From Xestospongia muta (taxonomy: Eukaryota; Porifera; Demospongiae; Haplosclerida; Petrosiidae), in contig OY848919.1 of the NCBI GenBank assembly GCA_963693285.1, positions 2,423,827 through 2,487,826 on the forward strand: DNA of 64,000 nucleotides, given 5' to 3'. Below are positions 35,001 to 46,505 of this stretch, piece by piece. Position numbers and translations under genes: made by a program. A model generated the notes under the pieces. It made no database searches and was not told where the DNA came from. It worked only from the letters and a program-made list of their open reading frames with translations. Position 1 is the first letter of the stretch. Each line of letters opens with the position of its first letter.

Positions 35001-38000
35001 AGGTATTAAAATAGGAACTAAAACACACTCTACATTATTTGTAAGTAATGAATAATTAATTATTATTAACTGTTATTATTATTATCTTGTTTTATCAGGT
35101 AAACTACAATGGTGTTATCTCTTTAAGTAAAAGGTTTTTATTGTCTCGTCCGAGACTGTTTCCTTCGTTCAATATAAATATTAGAACATCTTATATCTTT
35201 GCTCCATTATGGAATTATTATGACATTAGTACATCAGGTAACACAGAATAATAATACGTAATATCATTAGTATGTCTAATGCAGTTTATCTTTTACTGTA
35301 TCATTAGTGTTGCAGGCCTGGACAAGTATATTTTTGAAATGTTTGTGGATTATGTTTTACTAAAATTTATTTCAAACAATAAGTAGACCAATAACGAGAT
35401 CATACAAGTTTAGTAACTGGCCTAACTTGCTATATAGTGACCTAATTATTGTGATACTAAAAATAGAATTGACACTGGCTATGAAACAATTCTATTTTTA
35501 GAACAACTATAGTGTAATCACAAATCTCTAAATTGATACACTTCTAACACAATAATTAGAATGTTTTTGTTAATCTGATATAAACTCTGACATAACAAAC
35601 CATTCCACAATGTAAATATTAATATGTTTTAAGGTTTCAAGATCAAATATTAAGAATTTAGAGTTTAAAATTAATTCCTCAACAAAGTAGAGCACTCTCT
35701 ACCAGAACTCTAGACTCTAGACCTGTAACCTTTTATAAGTGTTAGTCATCATCACATATCATACTTCTCACTCAATGCTATATATTGTATAATTTCTATC
35801 TAATATTGTGACCTATTCTCTCGACATGTTTTTCTCTTTTTCATTCAAAAGGTGAAGTGTGTTACCAAGTGTTCCATGATGACAACATCGCTGATCAACC
35901 AACACTCGATCAAGTTAACAGTATCATTCAAAAGAAACACAACGTCACTTTCAATGGAGTATGGATGATAGTAGTCGAATGGAGAAATGTCCATGCATAT
36001 CCACATGGCTATGCTACTGATTTTCCTAATTCCTATACCAGCACAACTAAAAGTCTATTGAACAGGGTAATATAAAACATACAATGAATTGAAAATCTGA
36101 ATTTTAATTATTTTTAAATCAGTCATTTCTTTTAATGACTCTAGTTTCTCTTCTTATAGGAGAATACTTTTCAAGCTATCATCATTACAGATGAGGTATC
36201 ATTGACCTATGTTATCTACATATATCAATGCGGAGATCTTAAATGGGACACCTTCTATTATACATCAACTATTGGTTATAATGTTCCCGGCTATGGTTTT
36301 GAGAATCACCCACTATCAGGAAGAAGAAATGAGATTGCTAGTTTTTTGGATTGCTTTAATCCAAGTTGTAGTTTCCACAATATTTTCTTCTTATTCAAAA
36401 ATAATAAAGGTGGGAAAATCAATGTTACTTATTAATAATTATTGATATAAATTATATACATATTTACTCTTTATTATTCATACAGTGACTACTTGTATGG
36501 CAGGAAGTCTGTACTTTGTTGTGTATTATCATCCTCACCCACTAAATCCTAAACACACTCTACACAGCAAAAAATGGACTTCCTTCTGAACAAATAGTCA
36601 CTACCTTAACGCTATCAATAAATGAAATATTTTAATGATGGTTATATTTTTAATATGTTTCTTGTTTTATAGATCCTAATCAGAGATGTCTAGAAGCTAG
36701 AAACAATGATGTAAAACGCTTTCACAGATTTTTGACTCCATTATTTACTTCTCGCTTTTCATTTGCACAAACATGTCCCTGTCGACTTGAAATTCTCCGG
36801 TTCTTTGATTTTAGATGGTTCAAAATAGGCTCTGAAGGATCTAATATTATATGTTACGCTAACTACAGATTTGGAATCAGTGGTATCTGCTGTTATAATA
36901 CGTAAGTCTTAACAAATTTGATGTATCTATTGGTCTGGAAGTTAGTTCCTACTTGAAATTGTTAATAGTATATAATTTGATTGGCTGTTGTTATGGACAT
37001 CTGTATATGATATTTGATTGGCTGTTGCTATGGGCATCTGAATATGATATTTGATTTGCTGTTGCTATGGGCATCTGTATATGATATTTGATTGGTTGTT
37101 GTATTATGTAAATTTGCTGCATTTTATTTGTCATCATTATCCAAACAAAATTTTAAGTTATCAATTCATATAATAACTTAATAATTTATAGTTTTAATAA
37201 CAGCAGCAGTTGTGTAGTCGTTTCTATTGATCTACAGAGACAAGTCATGTGATTATTATGATTGATCACTTAAGTACTGCCAAGCCTTTAGACAGATCAT
37301 TTAATATAACTATATCTTACTAACTTTAATATAACTTCATTTAATAAAACTATATCTTACTAACTTTAATATAACTTCATTTAATATAACTATATCTTAC
37401 TAACTTTAATATAACAAATGTCTTACTATCATAATTATCATTATGTCTTTACTTCACAGGCTCTTTGGGTTTAGAATTGAAGTAGGACCATCAGCAAGTC
37501 GAGTCGTTTTACATAATCCATTTATATTTCCAAATTCTTATGATAAATATGATTTAGCTTTTAGAGATGTCTGCTGTATAAAGAGTCCTCTGTGTGATGT
37601 GTATCACAGACGTCGTCCAAGACTGTTTTGTTATAATGAATTTCCTTTCTTTTTTGGTATGTTATTCCAGCTGGAAACAATAGTACGCATTGTTAGCTGA
37701 AGTATAATAATTATATTAACATTTAATATTTCTTTTATGGGCTGAGCTAGTCTTTCATTGAGCTCATTGCATGCATACACCAAAACTATATATTACTAGT
37801 ATATCTATCAGCTACTATTATAACAGAATTAGTTCACAAACGACTTACTTAATGATCTTGTTACTTCTGTGAATTCTTCATTCATTGATATTTGCATTAG
37901 AAAGGAAGAATAAGGAGGTATTTTAAAATAACTGATGCTACATTATATTGTAGTGTATTACATTGGTACATTATACTGTAGTGTATTACGTTGCTACATT

Positions 38001-41000
38001 ATACTGTAGTGTATTACATTGCTACATTATACTGTAGTGTATTACATTGGTACATTATACTGTAGTGTATTACGTTGCTACATTATACTGTAGTGTATTA
38101 CATTGGTACATTATACTGTAGTGTATTACATTGGTACATTATACTGTAGTGTATTACATTGGTACATTATACTGTAGTGTATTACATTGCTACATTATAC
38201 TGTAGTGTATTACATTGGTACATTATACTGTAGTGTATTACAATAATTATACTGTAGTGTATTACATTGCTACATTATACTGTAGTGTATTGCATATACT
38301 GTAGTGTATTACATTGCTACATTATACTGTACTGTATTACAATATACTGTAGTGTATTACATTGCTACATTATACTGTACTGTATTACAATATACTGTAG
38401 TGTATTATAATGCTACATTATATATACTGTAGGTTTTAACTATGGTGATCCACACATTACAACATTGGATAGACGTTCCTATACATTTAATGGACTAGGA
38501 GAATATGTCATGACACGTATTACAGGACAATTTGAACTACAAGCAAGAACTATTTTAACCCCTGGCAATACAACCAATATAACAGCCACCATCTTCTCAG
38601 CTGTTGCGATGGGTAGTCATGGTAATAATAGCATATTGAAAGAAAGAGTCCAGGTATTGAAGCATTAGATAATTTTTTATAATAATACAAAGTTGACTTT
38701 TTTATTGAGGGATTTTACTTGTGTTCTACTTCCTATTATATAAACAGGTTGAGATTGGAACAAACAATGAGATGGTCATTCTAATAAACGGTACTAATGT
38801 TTCATCTCGTCTCATAGCTGTTAATAGCACTATTCGATATGATACTGTGTATTTGGAGAGACTAGCTGAAGATACTGTTACTGTAGCATTTTCTAATGAT
38901 ATAACTGTTAATGTAACTTTAAGAATGAGTTTAATGTCTTTTGTGGTTTTGGTTCCACAAAGTTTACTTAATAATACTGATGTCAGTGGTCTCCTTGGTA
39001 ACATTGATGGAAATAGGAGCAATGAGTTTGTTTATCGTAATGGCACTATGTTACCTGATGACAGCTCTGATCGTATACTGCATACCTTTGGACAATCATG
39101 TAATGGATGGATAAATGGACGGATGGATGGATGGATGGATGAATGAATGATAGTGGATGGATGGATGGATGAATGAATGGATGGTTGATGATAAGTGATG
39201 AATTAATAATTGAAAATTTCTTTCACAGGGCAAATTACAGAAGAAGAAAGTTTATTTTATTATCCAGATGGACAGAGTGTTGCTAATTTCTCAGTTCCAG
39301 ATCACCAACCTCAGTTCCTTGATGAATTAGATAATGTCACACGTCAAAAAGCAGAGACTGTGTGTGGAGGATTACAAAATATACAATGTATATTTGATTA
39401 TAGTCAAACACAAAATAAAGAACTAGCACAAAACACACAGAGGACATTGGATGAGAATGAAGCAAATCAAAGAATAGCTGGTGAGGAGAACCCTCTCTAA
39501 TACACAGTTCAATATTCAAATTATTTGTTTTCTCTACTTTTCCAGACAATATTGCTCCTAATATTGAAGCAGCTGACCAATTTATTATTACAGTTAACAA
39601 AACATCCTTATTTATTATGAACATAACAGATCCTGGTGATACAGTTAATGTCACATTGGAGGGTAATTTACCAGCTGGCTATATTTTTGAAAGTACAGGC
39701 ACAATCTATACACTAAATATCACTATAACATCAGTGATAGAAGACATAACATTTACTGTAATGGCCAGAGATTCGATGGGAGCTGCTACTGCAATTCAGC
39801 CACAGGTAACAGCTGCTCAGTATTAAATACTCTTTATATTTATATCTCCTTTTATTATTGATCTATTTAGATAACTAGCACTTATTTTGTTCTTATTATT
39901 GTTTAAAATAATGATTACATTAGTACATATAGATGTGTATTGAAGTACTTGCTTAGTATAAATATAATGAAGAGTAAATTAATTCCACTTATTAAAACAA
40001 TTGTATAGTACTTGTATTTTATCATTTACAGATACATATATGTGGGTGTCAAAATGGAGGGAACTGTACTGTAGAGGGTGTACTGAACACGTCTAGTAAT
40101 CCTCTTATATTGTTTTGTGAATGTAATGAAGGTACGTCATATTCAGTGTACTATAATATCATAGAGTAATAGTTCTTTATGTCTTCTAGCTTATGATGAT
40201 AACTTTAATTTGTTTTGGCTTTCTTTGTCATACATAATATACTATAATGTCATAGACTAATGATTTGATATTGTTTGTGTCTTTGTTCTTTATGTCTTCT
40301 AGCTTATGATGGTGACTTTTGTGAGAATAATGCTGATGGTTGCAGTCAAATATCGTGTATCAATGATGCTGAATGTATTGATAATAAACCTCCGGCTGTT
40401 GGAGGGACGTGTCCTGATTGTCCCTTGGGATACACAGGAGATGGCAATGCTTGTATTGGTATGTCCAAACTAATATACAAAGTTGTTAATATGTGTATTT
40501 GATATTTCATCTTTGTTGTTTTTATTTTAAGATATTGATGAATGCGTTAACTCCACCCTGGCAAGTGTTTGCTCACAAAGATGTGTCAACACTATTGGTA
40601 GTTTTGAATGTCAATGTAATTCAGGTTTTGAACTAGCTAATGATAACCACACTTGTAACGGTAAGGATCATAAGATTTATATATCCACTAGTCTCCGCCC
40701 ACTGTATTTTTATTTTCTTTGATGGTTTGTAATTTTTGTTTTATACAGATGTCAATGAGTGTTCTCAATTTCTTCATGATTGTCAACAAGTTTGTATAAA
40801 TACAATTGGTTCATTTAATTGTTCATGTTATGATGGATTTGTTTTACAAAATGATACAAGAAGTTGTGTAGGTAAGATAATGCAAGCACTCATTGCACAA
40901 CACAGGGTCATGTATTTATTAACTACAGTTTACTTAACTATTATTTCAAATTAACAGTTGTTTCATTATAACTGGAATGCTTTCAACAGTAATAATATAA

Positions 41001-43838
41001 TTCACTCAAGATGTTATATTTTGAACATCGTATTCGTATTTATATATAATATAATATAATATAGTGACTATGTATATAGTAAACACCATATAATATAATA
41101 TAGTGACTATGTATATAGTAAACACCATATAATATAATATAGTGACTATGTATATAGTAAACACCATATAATATAATATAGTGACTGTGTATATAGTAAA
41201 CACCATATAATATAATATAGTGACTATGTATATAGTAAACACCATATAATATAATATAGTGACTATGTATATAGTAAACACCATATAATATAATATAGTG
41301 ACTATGTATATAGTAAACACCATATAATATAATATAATAACTGTGTATATAGCAGTATTCACTTATATTATTATAATACCAGATTGGATATTCAGGTAGT
41401 GAGTACTACTTTTATAAAACACCTTTTCATTCTCTTGTATTTTGATTATTAATTATGTCATTACATTATTCTTCTCTAGTTAATCCTGATAGAAAATGTC
41501 CTGATGTCAATAAATGTGAGCAGCTGTGTGTCCTATCAAATACTAACAACAACAGTTCATCAAATGAAACATGTTATTGTCTTAGTGGTTATATCTTGGA
41601 CTCTAATAATATGAATTGTACTGGTAAGACCTAAACATTAACAGACGCACACACACATGCACACATAATATATATATAAACTAATACTATTACTTACATA
41701 AGCTATATAATTCGCTGGTTAAATTGAGTTTGATCACTGAACATATACCAGAAATAAATTTCGGTCGCTTTTATTATCAAATAATAATATTTAGCTCAGA
41801 AAAGTCCAAACATTACTTATAAATTACTTAGTAGATTAATTTTAGTAGAGTAACAAGTAATTTTAAAATAATATAATTGTACTAGTAAATATATTGTTTA
41901 TATTTGACTAATACTAAATTCTTCTATTTAAGATACTAGAAAGAATTATTCAATATTTCCATATAATTCTACATAAAACTCAACATAAAATAACTTTATA
42001 CCACTTCCCTTTCTTCAGATATTAATGAATGTAATGCAGCCACTAATCCCTGTGAACAACAGTGTATCAATACTGATGGTAGCTTTACTTGTCAATGTAA
42101 TACTGGCTACATTCTTAATACTGATGGACATACTTGTAAAGGTCAGTAACAGATACATCACTGTCATAATAGATACAACAGTGACATAACCTATACAACA
42201 GTGACATAACAGATACATCAGTGACATAATAGAAACTACAGTGACATATGATGGTAACTATTTCTGTAGATATTGATGAGTGTTTTCAAGCTTATTTAAG
42301 TCAAGAATCTATTTGTCACGGCAACCAAATTTGCCAGAATATTCCGGGTAACTTTAGTTGTGCTTGTCCAAGTGGATCACAACTTCAAGGGACAATATGT
42401 TTTGAAATAAGTCTAGGTATGTACATATATAAAATATTCTGATATGAGTATGTCCTGGTACTGTGTGTATGATATCACTTTATTATCCAATATTTCTGTA
42501 GCTATAGTAACAACATCATCATCATCATCTATGTTGTCAAGTTCTAGTCCATTTATGACCACACCCATTGTGTCTCTAACCTCCTCACCTACTCAAACTG
42601 ATAGAGGTCTTTCAGATGGTGTTATTGCTGGAATAGTTGTTGGTTCATTTATTGGTGCTTTACTAATTGCCCTCTTAATCTTTTTACCAATCTTTATTGT
42701 ATAGTAAGTAGCTTATGTACATGTATATATGTACTTGTATATATAACCTTATATTATTTGAGTTTGGGGTTAGAGTTGAGGTGGTTCAATTGTTGAAAGA
42801 TCAAAATTCAACAATGGGCTTTTTACTTCAAATTAAGCAAAAATTAAATTTGTAACAATTACTGATAATTGTATTAAACATACAACAATCTTTAATAATA
42901 AATTTATTTTTTTGTTTTTGTCTTCTTTTTAGTAAACAATATAACAAGAAAGGGAAGTATGAATTTGCTGGACGCTATATCAAAGATGATGATTTTGTTG
43001 TTCAAAACATCTATGAATCACAATTTGTTGGTCTAGCAGGTAATTATACAATATTACATACAGAATAAATAATTGATAATAGTTGTTTGTATTGGTTATC
43101 TCCTTTCTGATTGGTCAATTGATTCAATAAACCCGGCAAATCTTATACACTTAGTATATACACTATAATATATAGTTGATATATTTTAGAGTTTTAATTT
43201 GTTCAAAGCATTAGTTAGTATTAAATTCACAAGTTATTAAAGTAGAGATTCCCTCTTCCGAGGGTTCTAATAATGAAAGAAGCAATCTGTTCAGTGGATA
43301 TCAATTATATCAGCGGATTAAGAAAATTAATAAAATTGGAGGAAGGGAGGCAATTAGGTTTACAAGAAATGAATTAATAACATTTAGTATAGTCATTAAA
43401 TGACTATAGTATATACAAACTTGAGTATATAATTACTGGCTTCCTGTTAACGTTCTTATTTCACTGTTATAATTTGATGTCTCCTCCCCCCTGGTAATAA
43501 TGGTTGATATAGTCAATAAGTGACTATAGTATACTTAAACTTGAGAATGTGTGTCCTTTTGTCTATAATTATTGGGAGGGGGACACTTATCCCCCTGTCC
43601 CCTGTTATTATTCCAATGTATATATTATAATTATTATCACTATATTTGATGTACAATAGATAGACAAATTATAATATGTATTTTATAAATTATTAGAGTT
43701 TCTATAAATTATTCTCCTCTTTTGTAAACCTGATATTGATTAGCACAAGATGAGCAGTCAATGGAAGAAGTTGAGATACATTCACAAGCAAAGTTAGATA
43801 TTGATGAGAGTGAGGAGGCACATGTCACACACCTCTAA
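32068..43838 (+). CDS. Gene A: MUC4-like SMB-NIDO-AMOP-VWD-EGF membrane mucin (1874 aa)
   Basis: There are 22 exons: 32068-32398, 32454-32684, 33419-35040, 35099-35237, 35852-36066, 36160-36409, 36673-36901, 37460-37656, 38433-38653, 38748-39099, 39229-39480, 39546-39805, 40032-40131, 40303-40458, 40532-40660, 40749-40871, 41480-41623, 42019-42141, 42270-42416, 42502-42703, 42933-43039, 43744-43838. All phases agree. Domains by approximate residue: signal peptide 1-24; two 8-Cys somatomedin B domains (30-71, 111-150); Ser/Pro array 188-700; NIDO 728-930, from [12 protein letters not shown] 931-1005; VWD 1072-1262, with GDPH, the known acid-labile Asp-Pro cleavage site of mucins; Cys-rich and EGF-like exons 1434-1740, most starting DIDEC, DVNEC or DINEC, one per phase 1-1 exon; membrane span about 1775-1803. 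The tail ends VTHL, a possible PDZ ligand. It resembles vertebrate MUC4 and cnidarian mucin-like proteins. A surface adhesion or barrier role is inferred. Confidence 0.92.
33464..34860 (+). repeat. Ser/Pro-coding repeat array of gene A
   Basis: Direct repeats within exon 3 are built of a 30-base module ([10 protein letters not shown]) and a 24-base module (TPSPSFKE or SPSPSFEE). The 5' and 3' ends carry less regular modules with FEE. The array is Ser/Pro-rich with Glu at module ends, a likely O-glycosylated mucin stalk. Because the unit length is a multiple of three and lacks stops on both strands, long frames open in several registers, but only this one has splice-phase support. Confidence 0.9.
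36486..36589 (+). other. Candidate alternative terminal exon of gene A
   Basis: A good acceptor (tattcatacag) is followed by 33 codons in the phase required after exon 6, then TGA. They begin with Val-Thr-Thr-Cys and contain GSLYFVVYY. Including it would end the protein just after NIDO and give a soluble signal-SMB-mucin-NIDO form. The equivalent in gene B (60506-60579) keeps the acceptor and frame but stops nine codons earlier. Confidence 0.4.
36970..37110. repeat. Minisatellite in gene A after the AMOP exon
   Basis: About three units of roughly 45 bases read gattggctgttgctatggg plus catctgtatatgatatt. The same array lies at about 61000-61120 in gene B. A second array of a taatataactatatcttac unit lies at about 37310-37430 (61315-61435 in gene B). 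Confidence 0.75.
37956..38430. repeat. 28-base minisatellite abutting the VWD exon acceptor (gene A)
   Basis: About 16 units contain cattatactgtagtgtatta, with length variants near the 3' end. The genuine acceptor of the VWD exon, atatactgtag at 38432, has the same sequence as the repeat core, so the array consists of near copies of the splice site. Confidence 0.85.
39116..39187. repeat. (GGAT/GAAT)n microsatellite in gene A intron
   Basis: ggatggatgaatgaat repeats follow directly after the donor of the VWD exon. The gene B copy at about 63133-63232 has an extra block, so its length differs between duplicates. Confidence 0.85.
40172..40312 (+). repeat. Duplicated acceptor and exon start before the first full EGF exon
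   Basis: The segment ttctttatgtcttctag plus cttatgatg occurs twice, at about 40172-40200 and 40286-40312, with related flanks (tactataat.tcatagactaat). The second copy begins the coding exon 40303-40458. After the first copy the frame reaches a stop without Cys residues, so it is a decoy. Confidence 0.7.
41040..41355. repeat. 39-base minisatellite in gene A EGF intron
   Basis: Units of 39 bases containing atagtgactatgtatatag begin at 41061, 41100, 41139, 41178, 41217, 41256 and 41295, with a diverged eighth unit at 41334. There are no unique spacers. The minus-strand open frame here is a repeat artefact. Confidence 0.9.
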
Positions 43839-43998
43839 CTTTGTGGGTCACATGACTATCACATGAATCATGTTTCAATTAATAATTAGTCTTTAATTGT
43901 CTCAATTTTTGTAATACATCTTAATCAGCTTACATTATATATACATTTATAACAATGATTTTATTAATTGAATATTTTATTTATTTACATTTTAACAC

Positions 43999-44004
43999 AA
44001 TAAA
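43999..44004 (+). terminator. Candidate polyadenylation signal of gene A
   Basis: AATAAA lies 161 bases after the stop codon at 43836-43838. It is the first canonical hexamer downstream. Confidence 0.4.
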
Positions 44005-44276
44005 CATCAAAGAAGTATATGTTGCTATATGTTACATCATTGGATTTGTTTATAGTCATTGTTGTTCACAATAGATTGTGATTAAAAATAACAATAATTT
44101 AAATTAAGTCACTAAATATATTTAGTAGATCATAATTTAATTTTAAAAAGATGTATGTATTTAATCCACACCTTGTACCTATGATCTAATAAGTGTTCTT
44201 TCTATAGTTATAAAAACAGATTATTATACCAAAGTGGCTATATAGTATTGACTTCATATTCTATAATTCCTTTGTT

Positions 44277-44920
44277 TTAATTTTGCAGATACACAGTGTT
44301 ATCCTGACCATTAGGAGTATAATCACAAAATAAAAGAGCACTGTTATTTGGTAGTGATGTAAAAGTAAAGTTATTACTAAGAGGTGGGCATTCTCCATTG
44401 ATATCTGGTATTATCCGTATTATCAACAAAAAATGCTAATTACTTCATATATGTTATTATAAGAACTGAAGAATGAGAGAATTTCAATGTTATCAAATTA
44501 ATAGTTAATATATTTGCCTCACATTCTAATATAGAAATATGTCATATCAAAATTAACTTCATATTTTAATTGATGTTGTACATGGTGTATTTCGCATCAT
44601 ATAATATTGTGTATTTAAACCATTACATTAGGTTCACATTCTATTATATATTATAATGGTATATATAACAGCTGTCTATATAAATAATCACATTCTATTT
44701 TCCATTTTTAGGCAGTTGGGTTATCTTGCTAATCAAGGTCAACTATGGAATGTTACAGGTAGTTAACTGTCTTACTTATAAAGTATGATATTTCTAGTCT
44801 GGACCTATAAGTACATACCACATATTAATATCATTGACGATGATGATACATTTTGCTGTGCTGTTGAATGCATTGATCAAGGACAACATTCTGAACTAGT
44901 GTGTAACTGTATCTAATAAC
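44277..44920 (-). pseudogene. Decayed kelch-like fragment
   Basis: On the minus strand, 44404-44277 reads as about 42 codons ending in TAA, with PPLSNNFTFTSLPNNSALLF and NTVYL segments, which resemble one kelch blade except that the usual Gly-Gly after Leu-Phe is Cys-Asp. Further upstream, in a second frame, 44920-44819 reads SMHSTA then SMILICG, another kelch-like blade, but with stops. The pieces are not joined by good splice sites. I judge it a relic of a kelch-repeat gene; it could also be a chance match. Confidence 0.35.
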
Positions 44921-45817
44921 TGTGTCATAATCTACAAGTATACATGTATGTATAAGTAATTATAACGTGTTTCAATGTTAATTGTATATGTGATTATAAC
45001 AATGTGGGGTAAAGACTGGTTCTCTTAATTTTGTCTTTGTTTTACCAGATCTGTAGGATCAGTTCATGATAGTGACTCTTTGATATAATTAATAATATAT
45101 CTACTGTAAGTCTATAAATATTAATGTGGAGTTATTGTTGTGATTTCATGAAGATCAAGTTTATCCATAAATATTTTAATGCTCATTTTAAACATATCCA
45201 TTTAACAAAATGTTACTAACTATTTCAACTCTTGAGCTTTTAAATAGTGACATAACATTTGTATAGATTGCTTGACATTACTACAGCTGTGTGGTAACTA
45301 TCCAAATCTCCATTATTATATACTACAATGTAGCAAAAAATGTTAAGCATTTACTTTTCAAGCAAGATATGATGCATTCACTGTGACAAAAATTTTTATT
45401 CAGTGTTATAAGCTTAATTATATATTGATGCAGTTTAACAGAATGAGTGTTTTTATAATGGTAACTAGTCTAAATGGTTTATAATGGTAGTTTGGTTATA
45501 ATACAGTTATTCATTAAGTCATCATGGTTGTTATGATGACAGTTAGTCTCCATGGTTGTTATGATGGTAGTTAACATTGTTATGACAACTAGATTAATTA
45601 TAATAATATCACTGTAATCATAGAATTCATTCTGTTGCTGTGTCTAACAGTCAACTCATTACCAAGCATTGCTGGAGTAGTAGACATTTTATCAATTAAC
45701 TCTTTATAATTTCATTATGTTAAATAAGTCAATAATATGACAATTGATCATAACTAAAAATAACTGTAGCTAATTAGATCATAGTGTTACTAAATATAGC
45801 TCACTACCTCTATTGTT
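44921..45817. other. Region between kelch-like relic and HARS tail
   Basis: The stretch is AT-rich and holds a few short imperfect repeats (catggttgttatgatg type, about 45522-45575). No gene or RNA is seen. It must contain the 3' UTR of the minus-strand HARS transcript if that is made. Confidence 0.5.
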
Positions 45818-46085
45818 TTAAACACTTAACATATTCAATCTTCTGATTTCTTCAACTAAATTCTCCACTTTAATAAATACCTACAAACAATGAGATATTA
45901 TAATGAACGTTGACAAGATAGATGATATCAACTTACCTCTTCTTGTGTTTTAACATCTCTTATCTTGACTCCTCCTTGTGTTCTCTCCTCCTCTCCAATA
46001 ACCACCATTATGGGAATAGTCTCACGTTCACAATATTGTATTTGATTGAGGAACTTTGGGTTCATTTTGTATGTCATCTCAGCCA

Positions 46086-46139
<54 letters not shown>

Positions 46140-46309
46140 TATAATTAATCTTTATAATAACAGGGTCTTACCTTAATCCCAGCATCCCATAACAAACTAC
46201 ATATTCTTATTCTCTCTTGACACAAATTCGTTTGAGCAGATGCTACCATCACTTCTGTATTAATAGTTCTTACTTGTCCCATATCTCCAGCGTAGACAGT
46301 ATGTACCTC
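45818..46309 (-). CDS. HARS1: Histidyl-tRNA synthetase, C-terminal exons only
   Basis: Three minus-strand exons, in transcript order 46309-46172, 46077-45937 and 45880-45818, join in phase 0 and encode the last 113 residues. They match the anticodon-binding domain of animal cytosolic HARS: TEVMVASAQ, then LLWDAGIK, NPKFLNQIQYCE, IGEEE, then LVEEIRRL near the end. The catalytic domain is not found upstream. Instead the sequence runs through a three-unit repeat and, at about 46560, meets the edge of the gene A/B segmental duplication. The acceptor of the middle exon uses a long CT run as its pyrimidine tract. Compared with animal HARS, two residues (Ala-Glu) fall just outside this acceptor. It may be a truncated gene, a gene with its 5' part beyond gene B, or an assembly join. 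Confidence 0.8.
46088..46136. repeat. (GA)n microsatellite
   Basis: An uninterrupted GA run, CT on the transcribed minus strand, lies 10 bases upstream of the HARS middle-exon acceptor and would act as its polypyrimidine tract. Confidence 0.9.
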
Positions 46310-46329
46310 CTGTAAGTACTGCCTCATAA

Positions 46330-46505
46330 TGTACACAGTCTTACAATATAACAAATGGTATCTTTACATGCTATATTAAGGACTACACAGTGTTACAATA
46401 TAACAAATGATACCTGTAGGTGTTATATTGAGGACTACACAGTCTTACAATATAACAAATGGTACCTGTACATGTTATATTGAGGACTACACAGTGTACA
46501 TACTA
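46330..46505. repeat. Three-unit repeat of about 60 bases
   Basis: Units contain ttacaatataacaaatg, ttatattgagg and actacacagt. They lie between the first preserved HARS exon and the edge of the segmental duplication. Confidence 0.75.

Noticed and set aside
41040..41355. Regularly spaced direct repeats that might suggest a CRISPR array
   Set aside because: Units are contiguous 39-base copies without unique spacers, inside an intron of an animal gene.
44713..44755. Possible + strand mini-exon (acceptor-like ccatttttag, donor-like gtagtt) that might start gene B
   Set aside because: It has no start codon or signal peptide, no recognisable similarity and no partner exon.
45660..45720. Alternative last HARS exon on the minus strand
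   Set aside because: It needs a different phase and a poor acceptor; the exon at 45880-45818 fits in phase 0 and matches the family end.
45922..46176. + strand 84-codon open frame ending in Arg-Glu repeats
   Set aside because: It runs through the GA microsatellite opposite the HARS exons.
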